DNA from: Leptospira saintgironsiae
Lineage (GTDB): Bacteria > Spirochaetota > Leptospiria > Leptospirales > Leptospiraceae
Assembly: GCF_002811765.1 (NCBI RefSeq)
Contig: NZ_NPDR01000003.1
Span: 248,001 to 312,000 of the forward strand
Length of the DNA: 64,000 bases
Reading direction: 5' to 3'
Made by a program: the position numbers and the translations under genes. A model generated the notes under the pieces. That model did not search any database, was not told the DNA's origin, and saw only the letters and a program-made list of their open reading frames with translations. Shown here one piece after another: positions 1 through 9,284 of this stretch. Numbering within the stretch: position 1 is the first letter of the stretch; each line of letters begins with the position of its first letter.

Positions 1-33
1 TATTTCGTGGTTCCAAAGGTGATCGAAACATGA
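1..33 (+). CDS. gatC: GatC C-terminal fragment (partial, runs off the window start)
   Basis: The first 33 bases read as [10 protein letters not shown] followed by TGA in the frame ending just inside gatA. This matches the usual F-x-VPKVIE ending of the GatC subunit of the Asp/Glu-tRNA amidotransferase. The stop overlaps the gatA start (ATGA), the usual sign of translational coupling in a gatCA operon. Only ten residues are visible, so the call rests on the tail motif plus the neighbour. Confidence 0.75.
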   Translation, partial: YFVVPKVIET

Positions 34-1490
34 AAGAACTTTGGAAATTAAAATATTCTGATATTAAAAAAGGCTTAAATTCGGGGGAGTTTACTCCAAC
101 TGATCTAGTCCAATCTTTGATCTCTCGTATAGAAGCTGAAGATTCTAAAATTAAAGCGTTTCTTGCATGGGAAAAAGAAAGTATCTTGAAGGCAGCTTCA
201 GAAAGTACTGAAAGAAGAAAATCCGGCAAACCTCTTTCCGAGTTTGACGGAATTCCAATCGGAGTGAAGGACAATATTTGTATTGAGAACACGATCACTT
301 CTTGTGCTTCTAAAATTTTAGAAAACTATCGTTCTCCATTTCACGCGACTGCTATCGAAAAACTTTTAGCGAAAGGTTTTGTTCTTATTCCAAGAGCGAA
401 TATGGATGAGTTTGCAATGGGTTCTTCTACTGAGAATTCCGCTTATCAGATTACAAAAAATCCATTTGATACTGCAAGAATTCCTGGTGGATCTTCCGGA
501 GGATCGGCTGCTGCGGTTGCTGCTTCTTTTGTGCCTGTTGCATTAGGTTCTGATACTGGTGGATCCGTTAGACAGCCTGCATCTCTATGTGGGATTTACG
601 GTTTAAAACCTACTTACGGAACTGTTTCCAGATATGGACTTGTGGCTTATGCTTCTAGCTTAGATCAAATAGGTCCTTTATCCAAAGATATTGATGGGAT
701 CATTGATGTATATTCAGTGATCTCTGGTAAAGACCAGAGAGATGCTACTTCTAAAAATATTCCTGCGTTTGATCCTTCTAAGGTAAAAGAACTTCCTTGG
801 AAAGGTTTAAGAATAGGGAAGATGAAGATCACTTCTGAAATTGAGCCTGATATTGCAAAAGCATACGAATCTCTTTTGGCAGAGTTAGAATCTAAAGGTG
901 CAGAGCTTGTGGACCTGGATTTTTCTCTTCTTTCTAATTCTATACCGATCTATTATATCATCGCTACTGCAGAATGTTCTTCTAATCTTTCTAGATTTGA
1001 TGGAATCCGTTTCGGACAAAGAAAAGATCCAAGTGGTAAACTGGAAGATCTATATGTAACAAGCAGAAGTGAAGGTTTCGGCAAAGAAGTCCAAAGAAGG
1101 ATCTTACTTGGAACATTCTCCTTATCCGCTGGATATTACGACGCATATTATGGAAGAGCTCAGAAAGCTCGTGTTTTGATCAAAAAAGAATACGAAGGTT
1201 ATTTTTCTAAAGTAGATCTGATCCTTCAGCCTACTTCTCCTACAACTGCATTCAAAGTGGGAGAAAAAACTTCCGATCCGATCCAAATGTATAAGGCAGA
1301 TATCTTAACTACTTCCGTGAATTTGGCCGGAGTTCCTGCAATGTCTGTTCCTATCGGAACTGATTCCAAAGGTCTTCCGATCGGTTTACAGATCACTGCT
1401 CCTGCTTTGCATGAAGATAAAATATTCGGTTTTGCTAAAATGATCTCTAACTGGGCTTCTAAAGTAGAATTGCCTGAAACGATCAAATGA
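30..1490 (+). CDS. gatA: Asp-tRNA(Asn)/Glu-tRNA(Gln) amidotransferase subunit A
   Basis: Amidase-signature enzyme that releases ammonia from glutamine for transamidation of Glu-tRNA(Gln), acting with GatB and GatC in the cytoplasm. The Ser-cisSer-Lys triad is visible: Lys80 in GVKDN, cis-Ser155 in GGSSGGS, and nucleophile Ser179 in [12 protein letters not shown]. The 486-residue length is normal for GatA. The start overlaps the stop of the gatC tail by four bases, and the stop overlaps the hisF start by four bases, so gatC, gatA and hisF are probably co-transcribed. gatB is not in the window. AsnS is present at 7.9 kb, so the main role here is probably Gln-tRNA formation (inference). Confidence 0.97.
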   Translation: MKELWKLKYSDIKKGLNSGEFTPTDLVQSLISRIEAEDSKIKAFLAWEKESILKAASESTERRKSGKPLSEFDGIPIGVKDNICIENTITSCASKILENYRSPFHATAIEKLLAKGFVLIPRANMDEFAMGSSTENSAYQITKNPFDTARIPGGSSGGSAAAVAASFVPVALGSDTGGSVRQPASLCGIYGLKPTYGTVSRYGLVAYASSLDQIGPLSKDIDGIIDVYSVISGKDQRDATSKNIPAFDPSKVKELPWKGLRIGKMKITSEIEPDIAKAYESLLAELESKGAELVDLDFSLLSNSIPIYYIIATAECSSNLSRFDGIRFGQRKDPSGKLEDLYVTSRSEGFGKEVQRRILLGTFSLSAGYYDAYYGRAQKARVLIKKEYEGYFSKVDLILQPTSPTTAFKVGEKTSDPIQMYKADILTTSVNLAGVPAMSVPIGTDSKGLPIGLQITAPALHEDKIFGFAKMISNWASKVELPETIK

Positions 1491-2254
1491 GTGAACTTGC
1501 CGCGAGAATTATTCCCTGCCTGGATATCAAAGACGGCAGGGTAGTCAAGGGAGTGAATTTCGTAAACCTTGTAGATGCGGGAGATCCCGTGGAGTCTGCA
1601 GTTGTTTACGAAAAAAATCTCGCGGACGAGTTATGCTTCTTAGACATCACTGCTTCCAGTGATAAAAGAGATATTCTTATCCATTTGGTAGAAGCTGTTG
1701 CAGAAAGGATATTTATACCTTTTACTGTGGGCGGTGGAATTCGCACCTTAGATGATGTGAAAGCGGTTTTGGAGAAGGGAGCGGACAAGGTTTCGATCAA
1801 TACTGCCGCTTTCCAAAATCCGGACCTTCTTCGCGCCGCCGCAGAAATTTACGGTTCTCAATGTATTGTATGCGCGGTGGATGTGAAATTCCACCCGGAA
1901 AGACAAAGATTCGAAGTGTTCTTGCACGGCGGAAGAACCGAAACCGGAAGATACGCATTGGACTGGGGACAAGAAGCCCAAGAAAGAGGTGCTGGGGAGA
2001 TCCTACTCACCTCCATGGATCGCGACGGGACCAAAAAAGGATTCGATATCCAACTTTTAAAATTATTTTCTTCTAATTTAGAAATTCCTATTATTGCAAG
2101 CGGCGGGGCCGGAAATCCGGAGCACATGGTAGAAGCAATCCTGAGAGGAAAGGCCGACGCAGTTCTTGCAGCATCTATCTTTCATTTTGGAGAATTCACA
2201 ATCCAAGAAACGAAAGAAAATATGAGAGAAATGGGGATCAAGGTCAGACTCTGA
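1487..2254 (+). CDS. hisF: Imidazole glycerol phosphate synthase, cyclase subunit HisF
   Basis: TIM-barrel cyclase subunit that, with HisH, converts PRFAR and ammonia to imidazole glycerol phosphate and AICAR in histidine synthesis. The family catalytic aspartates are visible as Asp13 (IPCLD) and Asp132 (CAVDVK). Phosphate-binding loops appear as VGGGI near residue 82 and ASGGAG near residue 205. The 255-residue length is normal. It starts inside the gatA stop (ATGA overlap) and no other his gene is nearby. Translational coupling of a histidine gene to tRNA amidation genes is unusual outside leptospires. A GC-rich noncoding patch follows. Confidence 0.96.
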   Translation: MSELAARIIPCLDIKDGRVVKGVNFVNLVDAGDPVESAVVYEKNLADELCFLDITASSDKRDILIHLVEAVAERIFIPFTVGGGIRTLDDVKAVLEKGADKVSINTAAFQNPDLLRAAAEIYGSQCIVCAVDVKFHPERQRFEVFLHGGRTETGRYALDWGQEAQERGAGEILLTSMDRDGTKKGFDIQLLKLFSSNLEIPIIASGGAGNPEHMVEAILRGKADAVLAASIFHFGEFTIQETKENMREMGIKVRL

Positions 2255-2490
2255 GGCCAACCGGAATTTGGAATCTACATTCCGCCCCGTGAGTGTGGGA
2301 ATTCAACTTGATAGTTTCGGAATTTTTTGATATAGGAGTGGGCAGACAATTCTCCCACGAGCCACTCCCCGCCACCCAAAGCTAGGGTGGGGGCAGCCTC
2401 CGACGCGTAGGAATTCCAACACGCACAAAAAGCTACTTCATATAAGCTGAAAAATTTCGAATTAAGGACCGACCTGTCTTCGGTCTTCTT
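2255..2490. repeat. GC-rich intergenic patch with hairpins and GGAATTC-centred half-palindromes
   Basis: This gap is visibly richer in G and C than the flanking genes. It holds a hairpin with arms CCACCC (2372-2377) and GGGTGG (2385-2390). It also holds two imperfect copies of a GGAATTC-centred motif, near 2295-2312 and 2402-2422. A complete palindromic version of the same motif lies at 3707-3728, on the other side of the lipase gene. I infer an intergenic repeat family; no open frame of interest is present. Confidence 0.45.
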
Positions 2491-2492
2491 TC
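2467..2492 (+). terminator. Candidate terminator between hisF and the lipase gene
   Basis: Arms GACCGA (2467-2472) and TCGGTC (2480-2485) with a 7-base loop, followed on the plus strand by a pyrimidine-rich TTCTTTC. It would end the gatC-gatA-hisF transcript, although it sits about 210 bases after the hisF stop. It is short, hence moderate confidence. Confidence 0.4.
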
Positions 2493-3666
2493 ATAATGCG
2501 TTTACAATCGTAAGCACTTCAGCAAACACATTATTAAAATGTGTTTTCACTTTTGTGAGTCCCCCACCTGTTCCACCCTCATTTCTGAAAGACATTTGAG
2601 AATGGTCCATATCACTCACAGTATGTTCCGTTCCAGCTCTGTTATTTAAAAGCGCTGACTTTAACGGAACAATTCCATCAGAATTAGAAAATACCGGGTT
2701 CCCATTTGTAATTACTGTACAAGCGGCTTGGTAGGTGGCTGCATGATCAGGACCAGTACAATTCGCGGTCCCCATATCTCCTCCATACACTGTCGTAATA
2801 GAGTCTTTAGAAGTATTTGCGATCATACTTTCTAAGAAGAAGTTAAATGCTTGGTCGGTCCCGTCAGTGATTGGCGGGGTAATCGCTGTTACTCCTGCAC
2901 TGATCCCGTTTGTATAAGCAAGACCTTGTCCACCAGGAGTATCAGTCATAAATTTAATGATCGTCCCGATTGTGTTCAAGTTCCCGGTGTATTGCGGAGA
3001 AGAATACGGAGATCCGTAATAAGGAGTTCCTAAACTTACGATATGATCGATCACATTCTCCGTATTATTTGCATGTTGGATTGCTGCTCTGGAAACAAGT
3101 CCTCCCATGGAGTGTGCGACTACCACCACTTTATCGGAAGAAGTAAAAGCTGCGTTTAAGGAATCTATGAATCTTCTTCCATTTACTTCAATGTAATCAG
3201 AAGTTCTATAAGTAAAAACATAGATCTCGAAAGTATCGTATACACTGCTACTATAACCACCCGGGAGATCGGTAGTTTGAGTAATAAATGCGAGGCCTTG
3301 GTTCCAAGTCCCAAGTAAGTTGGCTACCTTCTTATTAAAATCAGTAGGTGGATCTGTTTGCCTTTCTGCAAAATCCCAACCGTGAATGAGTACAATTTTT
3401 GCTTTTGAATTATCCCTCTGGAAATATGGATCTTGGAAGTAGAGGGGAGAAAGGCTGCCTACCGCCATGTCCGGAAACACAGTCGAGAATTTATACAACG
3501 CGTGGTTCTGTTCCGCAAAAAATGCAGAAATGATATAATCCTTAATTTGCTCACCGACAGATTTGCTGTCCGAAGGAGTGAGTCTGTCCTGGAGATAATC
3601 GCAGCTCGCGAAAGATAGAAGTGTAAAAAATAAAAACAGAATTCGGAAAGATAAAAATCTTTTCAT
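2491..3666 (-). CDS. Lipase-like alpha/beta hydrolase, predicted lipoprotein
   Basis: The N-terminus is a lipoprotein signal: charged start, hydrophobic stretch, then FASC with lipidated Cys22. The body is an alpha/beta hydrolase of the triacylglycerol lipase/esterase type: oxyanion segment VLIHGWDF near residue 93, nucleophile elbow AHSMGG with Ser186, a likely acid Asp in SDGIVPL, and a likely His in DMDHSQMS. The 391-residue length suits a secreted lipase. It probably cleaves acyl esters at the cell surface or in the periplasm. It stands alone between two intergenic gaps that carry related palindromic motifs. The substrate is not readable from the sequence. Confidence 0.82.
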   Translation of the reverse strand: MKRFLSFRILFLFFTLLSFASCDYLQDRLTPSDSKSVGEQIKDYIISAFFAEQNHALYKFSTVFPDMAVGSLSPLYFQDPYFQRDNSKAKIVLIHGWDFAERQTDPPTDFNKKVANLLGTWNQGLAFITQTTDLPGGYSSSVYDTFEIYVFTYRTSDYIEVNGRRFIDSLNAAFTSSDKVVVVAHSMGGLVSRAAIQHANNTENVIDHIVSLGTPYYGSPYSSPQYTGNLNTIGTIIKFMTDTPGGQGLAYTNGISAGVTAITPPITDGTDQAFNFFLESMIANTSKDSITTVYGGDMGTANCTGPDHAATYQAACTVITNGNPVFSNSDGIVPLKSALLNNRAGTEHTVSDMDHSQMSFRNEGGTGGGLTKVKTHFNNVFAEVLTIVNAL

Positions 3667-3706
3667 ATTAAAAGACCCAATACAATTTCAAAGTCACATG
3701 AAGTAT

Positions 3707-3728
3707 CGTTGTAGGAATTCCTACAACG
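3707..3728. repeat. Perfect 22-bp palindrome
   Basis: Two 11-base arms, CGTTGTAGGAA (3707-3717) and its exact reverse complement (3718-3728), meet with no spacer. It lies just upstream of the lipase start at 3666. The core GTAGGAATTC recurs imperfectly at about 2402-2422 and 2295-2312. It could be a dispersed intergenic repeat, a protein-binding operator or a cruciform site; the sequence does not choose. Confidence 0.7.
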
Positions 3729-3859
3729 CAGGCAAACTAATGATTTGAACTACATGTTCTAGAAAGTTTGGGACCGATCGCCAAAAACCGCAAGCTAGAA
3801 TTTGAAGAAGCTTATTCATTAATATCGTAACAGAAAGGAAATAAATGTTTGAATAGGAT

Positions 3860-4603
3860 TTACTTCGGTCGGTTTTTCAAACGATCCAATACAATCCCTG
3901 TGGCGACTGTCACATTTAAAGAGGAGATATGACCGTGAAGTGGAATGCGGACAGTAAAATCAGATTTTTCCATCAGGATCCTTTTTAGACCTTCTCCTTC
4001 ATTTCCCATCAAGATCACGAGTTCTTCCCAAGCAGGAATTTTGGCCCAATCTTCTGTTCCTTTGTCGGAAGTAGAAACCACCCAGAAATTCCGTTTTTGC
4101 AATTTTTCTAATATTTGTGCCAGGTTTCCGACTTTAAAAACATTTAGATAGGCAAGTGCACCTGAGGCAACTTTTTCCACTGCAGGTGTGATCCCTGAGG
4201 AATCTCTATCAGGAATGAGAACTGTTTCGACTCCGAAACATTCCGCTGTTCTTAAAATATTTCCTAGGTTACCTGGATCTTGGATACGATCCAAAACAAG
4301 AATAGGACCCTTACAATTCTCCAGATGAGAATCGAACGATTTTTTATCTCCTTGGTGGAGTTGTATCCTAAGTGCAAGCACTCCCTGGTGATTCACACCG
4401 GGAGCCATTTTGTCTAACTTACTGGGAGAAGCTTCTTTGATTAGAAGTTTGTCTCCTAATTCGGATAAAATTTCTTCTAATTCTTTTTTGGCTCCGGAAG
4501 TTAGCCAAATTTCTTGGAAGGAAAGTTCTGAACCTTTTTCGAGATGTCTTTCCAGAATTTCTCGGATATTTCTTCTTCCGTAGATATAATCCTGGCGGCT
4601 CAT
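3860..4603 (-). CDS. rlmB: SpoU/TrmH-family RNA 2'-O-methyltransferase, RlmB-like
   Basis: S-adenosylmethionine-dependent methyltransferase of the SPOUT (knotted) class. The N-terminal 75 residues resemble an L30e-like substrate-binding domain (IYGRRNIREIL). The catalytic part has all three SpoU motifs: DRIQDPGNLGNILRTAE near residue 105, LMGNEGEGL near residue 190, and IPLHGHISSLNVTVATG near residue 220. At 247 residues it fits RlmB, which methylates G2251 of 23S rRNA, but other TrmH-family enzymes look alike, so the exact target is inferred. Its start overlaps the cysS stop by four bases, as often seen for cysS-rlmB pairs. Confidence 0.85.
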   Translation of the reverse strand: MSRQDYIYGRRNIREILERHLEKGSELSFQEIWLTSGAKKELEEILSELGDKLLIKEASPSKLDKMAPGVNHQGVLALRIQLHQGDKKSFDSHLENCKGPILVLDRIQDPGNLGNILRTAECFGVETVLIPDRDSSGITPAVEKVASGALAYLNVFKVGNLAQILEKLQKRNFWVVSTSDKGTEDWAKIPAWEELVILMGNEGEGLKRILMEKSDFTVRIPLHGHISSLNVTVATGIVLDRLKNRPK

Positions 4604-6009
4604 TTTCTTTTCCAGCGAAGACCTTCTTTTGTGTCTTCGATTATAATTCCTATCTCGTTCAATTTATCTCTGAGTCTGTCTGATTCGGCAAAGTTTTTGT
4701 TTTTGCGTGCTTCTTGTCTTTGTCTCACGAGTTCATCTATCTCGGAATCTAAAACTTCTACCTTTTTTTCGAAATTTAAAACACCTAAGATGGAATCAAT
4801 TTTATAAAATAAATCTAATCTTTTGGCGATCTCATTTTCGTTCGGAGAATTCTGATCCAAATACTGATTTGAATCTTTTACCAATTCAAAAACAGATGCT
4901 AAAAATTTAGAAATATTCAGATCATCCGCAAGACTTTCTAAAAATTCATCCCAGGTTCCTGCGTCCACGTTTGCCTGAGCTTGGAATGTTTTTCCGAATT
5001 TGGAAAATTCTTCTAATAATCGATTGATACAATTTTGGATCTTGGAAACGGATCCGGCTGCTTCTTCTAATCTTTCTTTTGTGAAGTTTAATTTGCTTCT
5101 ATAATGTGCAGAGAGTAGAAGAAACCGAATGTTTTTAGGTTCTGCTCCTTCCTTCTCCAAATCTCTTAGGGTGAAAAAATTCCCCTTGGATTTGGCCATC
5201 TTTTCTCCGTTTACGAGTAAATGTTCAGAGTGTAGCCAATATTTTACAAAAGATTCTTCTGGATAAGCGCCTTCACTTTGAGCGATCTCATTTTCATGGT
5301 GGGGAAAGGTTAGGTCCACACCTCCGGTATGGATATCAACTCCGGAACCATACACGTCACGCACCATTGCTGAACATTCTAAATGCCATCCAGGTCGCCC
5401 TGAACCTATTTCAGTTTCCCAAGAAGGTTCTCCGTCTTGTTTAGGAAACTTCCAAAGAACGAAATCTCTCACATCATCTTTATCGTATTCGTCCGTATCA
5501 TAACGGGTTCCGGATTTCATTCCGCTTACATCAATTTTGGAAAGTTTTCCATAATTTTTGAATTTGGAGATAGAATAATATAAACTTCCGTCTTTTTCGT
5601 AAACGAGTCCCTGATTTTGGAGATGTTTAATGATCTCTACCATGGAAGGAATGGAATCAGTCGCTCTAGGATAATGTTCTAATTTTTGAATATTCAAAGA
5701 TTCTAAATCTTCTTGGAACGCTTTGACCCAAGGTTCTGTGAATTCTCTGATTCCTTTGCCTTGGGCTAAGGATTCACGGATGATCTTATCATCAATATCG
5801 GTGATATTCATTGTCATATCCGGTTTATAACCGAATGCGATTAAAGTCCTTCTTAGGAGGTCTACGAATAGAAATGCGCGTAAGTTCCCTAGATGTGCGA
5901 AATTATAAACTGTAGGTCCGCAGGAATATACTCTGACTTTATCTGGAAACTCTGGACGAAATACTTCTTTGTTTCCGCTAAGAGAATTATGGAAACGGAT
6001 TTCTTTCAT
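4600..6009 (-). CDS. cysS: Cysteinyl-tRNA synthetase
   Basis: Class I aminoacyl-tRNA synthetase that charges tRNA(Cys). Visible signatures are the HIGH-type motif in CGPTVYNFAHLGN near residue 30 and the KMSKS-type loop EKMAKSKGN near residue 268. The zinc-binding set is formed by the Cys of CGPTVY, the Cys of HLECSAM and the His/Glu of PHHENEIAQSE. The length of 469 residues is normal. It overlaps rlmB downstream and the esterase-like gene upstream by four bases each, so these genes form a tight minus-strand operon, with folD leading it. Confidence 0.97.
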   Translation of the reverse strand: MKEIRFHNSLSGNKEVFRPEFPDKVRVYSCGPTVYNFAHLGNLRAFLFVDLLRRTLIAFGYKPDMTMNITDIDDKIIRESLAQGKGIREFTEPWVKAFQEDLESLNIQKLEHYPRATDSIPSMVEIIKHLQNQGLVYEKDGSLYYSISKFKNYGKLSKIDVSGMKSGTRYDTDEYDKDDVRDFVLWKFPKQDGEPSWETEIGSGRPGWHLECSAMVRDVYGSGVDIHTGGVDLTFPHHENEIAQSEGAYPEESFVKYWLHSEHLLVNGEKMAKSKGNFFTLRDLEKEGAEPKNIRFLLLSAHYRSKLNFTKERLEEAAGSVSKIQNCINRLLEEFSKFGKTFQAQANVDAGTWDEFLESLADDLNISKFLASVFELVKDSNQYLDQNSPNENEIAKRLDLFYKIDSILGVLNFEKKVEVLDSEIDELVRQRQEARKNKNFAESDRLRDKLNEIGIIIEDTKEGLRWKRK

Positions 6010-6971
6010 TCAGGGAACAGGATCTCTTTTGCGAATTCCAAATTGGCCAAATTCTGTTTGTCCCCGGCAATTCCTGCTTCGTTCCCTTCTGTAGGATATA
6101 CCTGCATTCTTTTATCGCAGACTAAATGATTGAATAATGCAAATACAGACTTAGGATGAGAAACTTTATCTTCCATTCCGACTGAAACCAGAGTAGGGAT
6201 CTTGATCTTTTTGGAAAAATTCAAACTATCAAAATAAGAAAGATTCTTTTTTACCTGAGCTTTTTTGGATTTTGCATTAGCAATCTGTTCCGAAACTTCT
6301 TTCGACCAGCTTGTTCCCAATTTTAATTGGGTATCATCCACATGGCAAAAATTAGGAGTTTCTAATATAAGTGCTTTTACTCTTGGAGAATTCGCGGCAC
6401 CGAATAATGCCATAGAAGCTCCGATACCTTTTCCTGCTAGGATGATCTTATCTCCATCAATTCCGTCGGTAAGTCTTAAAAATTCAATAGTGCGGATCAC
6501 ATCTAAGTAATTTGCTTTTAAGAAGAAGGATTCTTTCGCTTCTAATCCTTTTCTGTAATATCCTGGGGTCCAATCCGGGTCAGGAATTTCTCCTTCTTTC
6601 AAAACTGGACGGATGAGTTGTGTGCCATGACCTCGAACGTCTAGGATAAGTTGTGCAACTCCAGCTTCTGTCAGACCCTTTATGATTTGAGGTCTGTCTT
6701 TTGCATAATCGTGGAAATATACTAGAACAGGAAGATCCCCTCTTTTTCTTGGGATCACCAAACTACCAGTAAGAGTAGCGTTTCCATAAGATTGGAAAGA
6801 AATATCGTAGATGGTTTCTTTTAAAATGGTCCCTTTGAGCAGGGCCTTGGTTTGGTTTTTAACCGGAAAACCTTTGAGTTCTCGGATCGACTCCGCCCAA
6901 AAATCGTCCAAATCCGCTGGAGGTGAGAAGGGAGGATAAGTCTGGAAGCACTCGTCGAAACTGATAGCCAT
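6006..6971 (-). CDS. Acetylxylan-esterase-family (AXE1) alpha/beta hydrolase homologue lacking Ser and His
   Basis: The 321 residues follow the AXE1/cephalosporin-C deacetylase fold from end to end, including a LILDVRGHGTQ segment near residue 108, a SYFDSLNF segment near residue 245, and VSVGMEDKV near residue 263. The catalytic triad is broken. The nucleophile elbow reads AGKGIGAS with Gly182 where the family has Ser. The C-terminal His position reads YPTEGNEAG with Asn297. Only the acid, Asp268, remains. It is therefore probably not a working esterase and may bind a ligand or partner (inference). There is no signal peptide. It sits in the folD-esterase-cysS-rlmB operon with a four-base overlap to cysS. 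Confidence 0.8.
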   Translation of the reverse strand: MAISFDECFQTYPPFSPPADLDDFWAESIRELKGFPVKNQTKALLKGTILKETIYDISFQSYGNATLTGSLVIPRKRGDLPVLVYFHDYAKDRPQIIKGLTEAGVAQLILDVRGHGTQLIRPVLKEGEIPDPDWTPGYYRKGLEAKESFFLKANYLDVIRTIEFLRLTDGIDGDKIILAGKGIGASMALFGAANSPRVKALILETPNFCHVDDTQLKLGTSWSKEVSEQIANAKSKKAQVKKNLSYFDSLNFSKKIKIPTLVSVGMEDKVSHPKSVFALFNHLVCDKRMQVYPTEGNEAGIAGDKQNLANLEFAKEILFPE

Positions 6972-6987
6972 CAGAGATACATCGTTT

Positions 6988-7842
6988 TCATTTCAACGGG
7001 GGTGTAAAGTGATCTTTTGCAGAATACAATGTCTGCAGGAGAAGGACAGAAATTGTCATAGGCCCTACACCTCCTGGAACAGGAGTATAATGAGAGGATT
7101 TTTCCCAGGCCTTGGAAATTTCGATATCTCCTACGTTTCCTGCGTTATAACCGGCATCCAATAATACTGCTCCCGGTTTGATCCAATCCGCTTTGATAAA
7201 TTCAGGTTTTCCCACAGCACCCACAACTATATCAGCCTGGGCCACGATTTCAGGTAGGTTTTGGGTTCTGGAATGACAGAGGGTAACAGTTGCGTTCATT
7301 TCTGTAAGAAGCATCGCCATAGGTTTTCCCAAAATAGGAGAACGTCCTACAACCACGGCTCTTTTTCCCGCAGGATCAATCCCGTATTCTTTTAGAAGAA
7401 GAACCATACCATACGGAGTACAAGGAAGATAGGTTTCCACTCCCATGGACAATTTCCCGAAGGATAATGTAGTAACTCCGTCCACATCCTTCTTCAAATC
7501 GATCCGATCGAATGCTGCTCTTTCGTCTATCTGGGGAGGAGTAGGATGTTGTAAAAGAATTCCGTGGGTGTCCGGATCCGCGTTCAATTTATCAATGACC
7601 GCGAGTAATTCCTGGGTCGATGTCGTTTCAGGAAGTTCTATTTTTTCGGAGATCATTCCCACCGCGTGGCAGGACTTGACTTTCATATTTACGTAAGTGG
7701 CAGAAGCAGGATCGCTACCGACCAGGATTGTTGCGAGTTTCGGGGGCTTTTTTCCGGAAGCCGTGAGGGTTTTGATCTCTTCGGCAATAGAATCTTTTAT
7801 CTTTTGGGAAAGTTTTTTGCCATCCAGTAAAATCGCAGTCAT
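6988..7842 (-). CDS. folD: Methylenetetrahydrofolate dehydrogenase/cyclohydrolase
   Basis: Bifunctional cytoplasmic enzyme interconverting 5,10-methylene-, methenyl- and 10-formyl-tetrahydrofolate in one-carbon metabolism. Signatures seen are YVNMKVKSC near residue 50 (the catalytic Lys region), DVDGVTTLSFGKL near residue 120, the NADP-binding VVGRSPILGKPMA near residue 165, and the C-terminal PVPGGVGPMT near residue 255. The usual Q-x-PLP is written LQHPTPP here. It heads a minus-strand operon, 16 bases ahead of the AXE1-like gene, and is divergent from asnS. Confidence 0.96.
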   Translation of the reverse strand: MTAILLDGKKLSQKIKDSIAEEIKTLTASGKKPPKLATILVGSDPASATYVNMKVKSCHAVGMISEKIELPETTSTQELLAVIDKLNADPDTHGILLQHPTPPQIDERAAFDRIDLKKDVDGVTTLSFGKLSMGVETYLPCTPYGMVLLLKEYGIDPAGKRAVVVGRSPILGKPMAMLLTEMNATVTLCHSRTQNLPEIVAQADIVVGAVGKPEFIKADWIKPGAVLLDAGYNAGNVGDIEISKAWEKSSHYTPVPGGVGPMTISVLLLQTLYSAKDHFTPPLK

Positions 7843-7922
7843 GGGTTCAAGATTTAGCTTCCGGTCCCGATGTCATCCGAAAATAATCCTTTTCAGTCGG
7901 GCAGAATGCTTAAAATAGGATC

Positions 7923-9230
7923 ATGTCCGAAGTTTCTACTATTGACCTATATCGTTTGCCGGAACATGTAAACCAAACTGTACGTATCCAAGGTTGGGTT
8001 CATGGTTTGAGAGGATCTAACGCCAGACAATTTTTAAGTCTGAGAAATTCCGGAAAAATCTTACAAGTACTCGCTGAAAAAGAAATTTTGGGAGAAGACC
8101 TGTTTTCAGAGATCAAACATCTAAAACAGGAAACTTCAGTCGAGGTAATCGGTAAATTAGTGGAGAATGAAAAGTCTCCCATAGGATTTGAATTGGTTCT
8201 TTCTTCTTTCAAGAAGGTAGGAGAATCAGATAATTATCCGATCACTCCCAAAGAACATGGAATAGACTTTTTACTTTCTCAAAGACATCTTTGGTTACGT
8301 TCCAGTAAGCAGTTAGCAATCATAAAAGTAAGAAGTGAACTTTCTTATCAGATCCGAAAATATTTCCATAATAACCAATTTACATTAATAGATACTCCTA
8401 TCTTAACAGGTTCCATTGGAGAATCTGCAGGAACATTATTTTCTACAGAATATTTTGATCTTGGAAATGCATATCTTGCCCAGACTGGACAATTATATTT
8501 AGAAACTGCTATATTTGCTCATAATAAAGTATATTGTTACGGTCCAACATTTAGGGCGGAGAAGAGTAAAACCAGAAGGCATTTAACAGAATTCTGGATG
8601 GTAGAAGCAGAAACCGCATTTTTAACACATGCAGAAAACCTAAAATTGCAGGAAAATTTTGTAAAAACAGTCATCAAAGAAACTGTGGCTGCCTGCGAGC
8701 CAGAACTGAAAGTTTTGGAAAGAGATACTTCTACTTTGCTGGATTATATCTCTAAACCATTCGCTCTTATCGATTATAAAGAAGCTTTAGAATACCTACA
8801 ATCCCAAGGAGAAGATATAACCTGGGGAGATGATATCAATTCGGAAAGAGAACAGATGCTTTGCCAAAAATTTGGAGGTCCTGTTTTTATCCAAAAATAT
8901 CCAAGAGAAGCAAAAGCATTCTATATGAAGGTCAACCCAGAGGATCCAAGAACAGTGCTTAACGCGGACTTGATCGCTCCAGATGGAGTGGGGGAGATCA
9001 TTGGCGGTTCCGAAAGGGAAGAAAGTTACGAAACTATCACTAAAAGGCTAGAAGAAGAAAATCTACCTGTTGAATCTTATGAATGGTACTTGGAGCTCAG
9101 AAAATATGGCTCTGTTCCACATTCGGGTTTTGGTCTTGGGACAGAAAGGCTAATTGCCTGGATCTGCGGACTACAACATGTTCGGGAATGTATCCCTTAC
9201 CCCCGGATGATGGAAAGGCTATATCCTTAA
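7923..9230 (+). CDS. asnS: Asparaginyl-tRNA synthetase
   Basis: Class IIb synthetase charging tRNA(Asn). It has an N-terminal OB-fold anticodon domain (VRIQGWVHGLRGSN, residues about 20-33), motif 2 as FRAEKSKTRRHLTEFWMVE near residue 220, and motif 3 as GFGLGTERLIAWICG near residue 410. The motif 2 region and overall length of 435 residues favour AsnRS over AspRS. Direct charging of tRNA(Asn) means that GatA at the start of the window is needed mainly for Gln-tRNA. It is divergent from folD across an 80-base gap and is followed 54 bases later by a repeat protein. Confidence 0.95.
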   Translation: MSEVSTIDLYRLPEHVNQTVRIQGWVHGLRGSNARQFLSLRNSGKILQVLAEKEILGEDLFSEIKHLKQETSVEVIGKLVENEKSPIGFELVLSSFKKVGESDNYPITPKEHGIDFLLSQRHLWLRSSKQLAIIKVRSELSYQIRKYFHNNQFTLIDTPILTGSIGESAGTLFSTEYFDLGNAYLAQTGQLYLETAIFAHNKVYCYGPTFRAEKSKTRRHLTEFWMVEAETAFLTHAENLKLQENFVKTVIKETVAACEPELKVLERDTSTLLDYISKPFALIDYKEALEYLQSQGEDITWGDDINSEREQMLCQKFGGPVFIQKYPREAKAFYMKVNPEDPRTVLNADLIAPDGVGEIIGGSEREESYETITKRLEEENLPVESYEWYLELRKYGSVPHSGFGLGTERLIAWICGLQHVRECIPYPRMMERLYP

Positions 9231-9284
9231 AAAAAATCCGTTAAAAAATCCGGATCTTACCGATACCAAAAATAGAGGTATCGT

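Noticed and set aside
1487..2254. hisF as a horizontally acquired gene
   Set aside because: It looks somewhat more GC-rich than gatA, but the four-base coupling and ordinary motifs give no firm sign of transfer; a codon-use computation would be needed.
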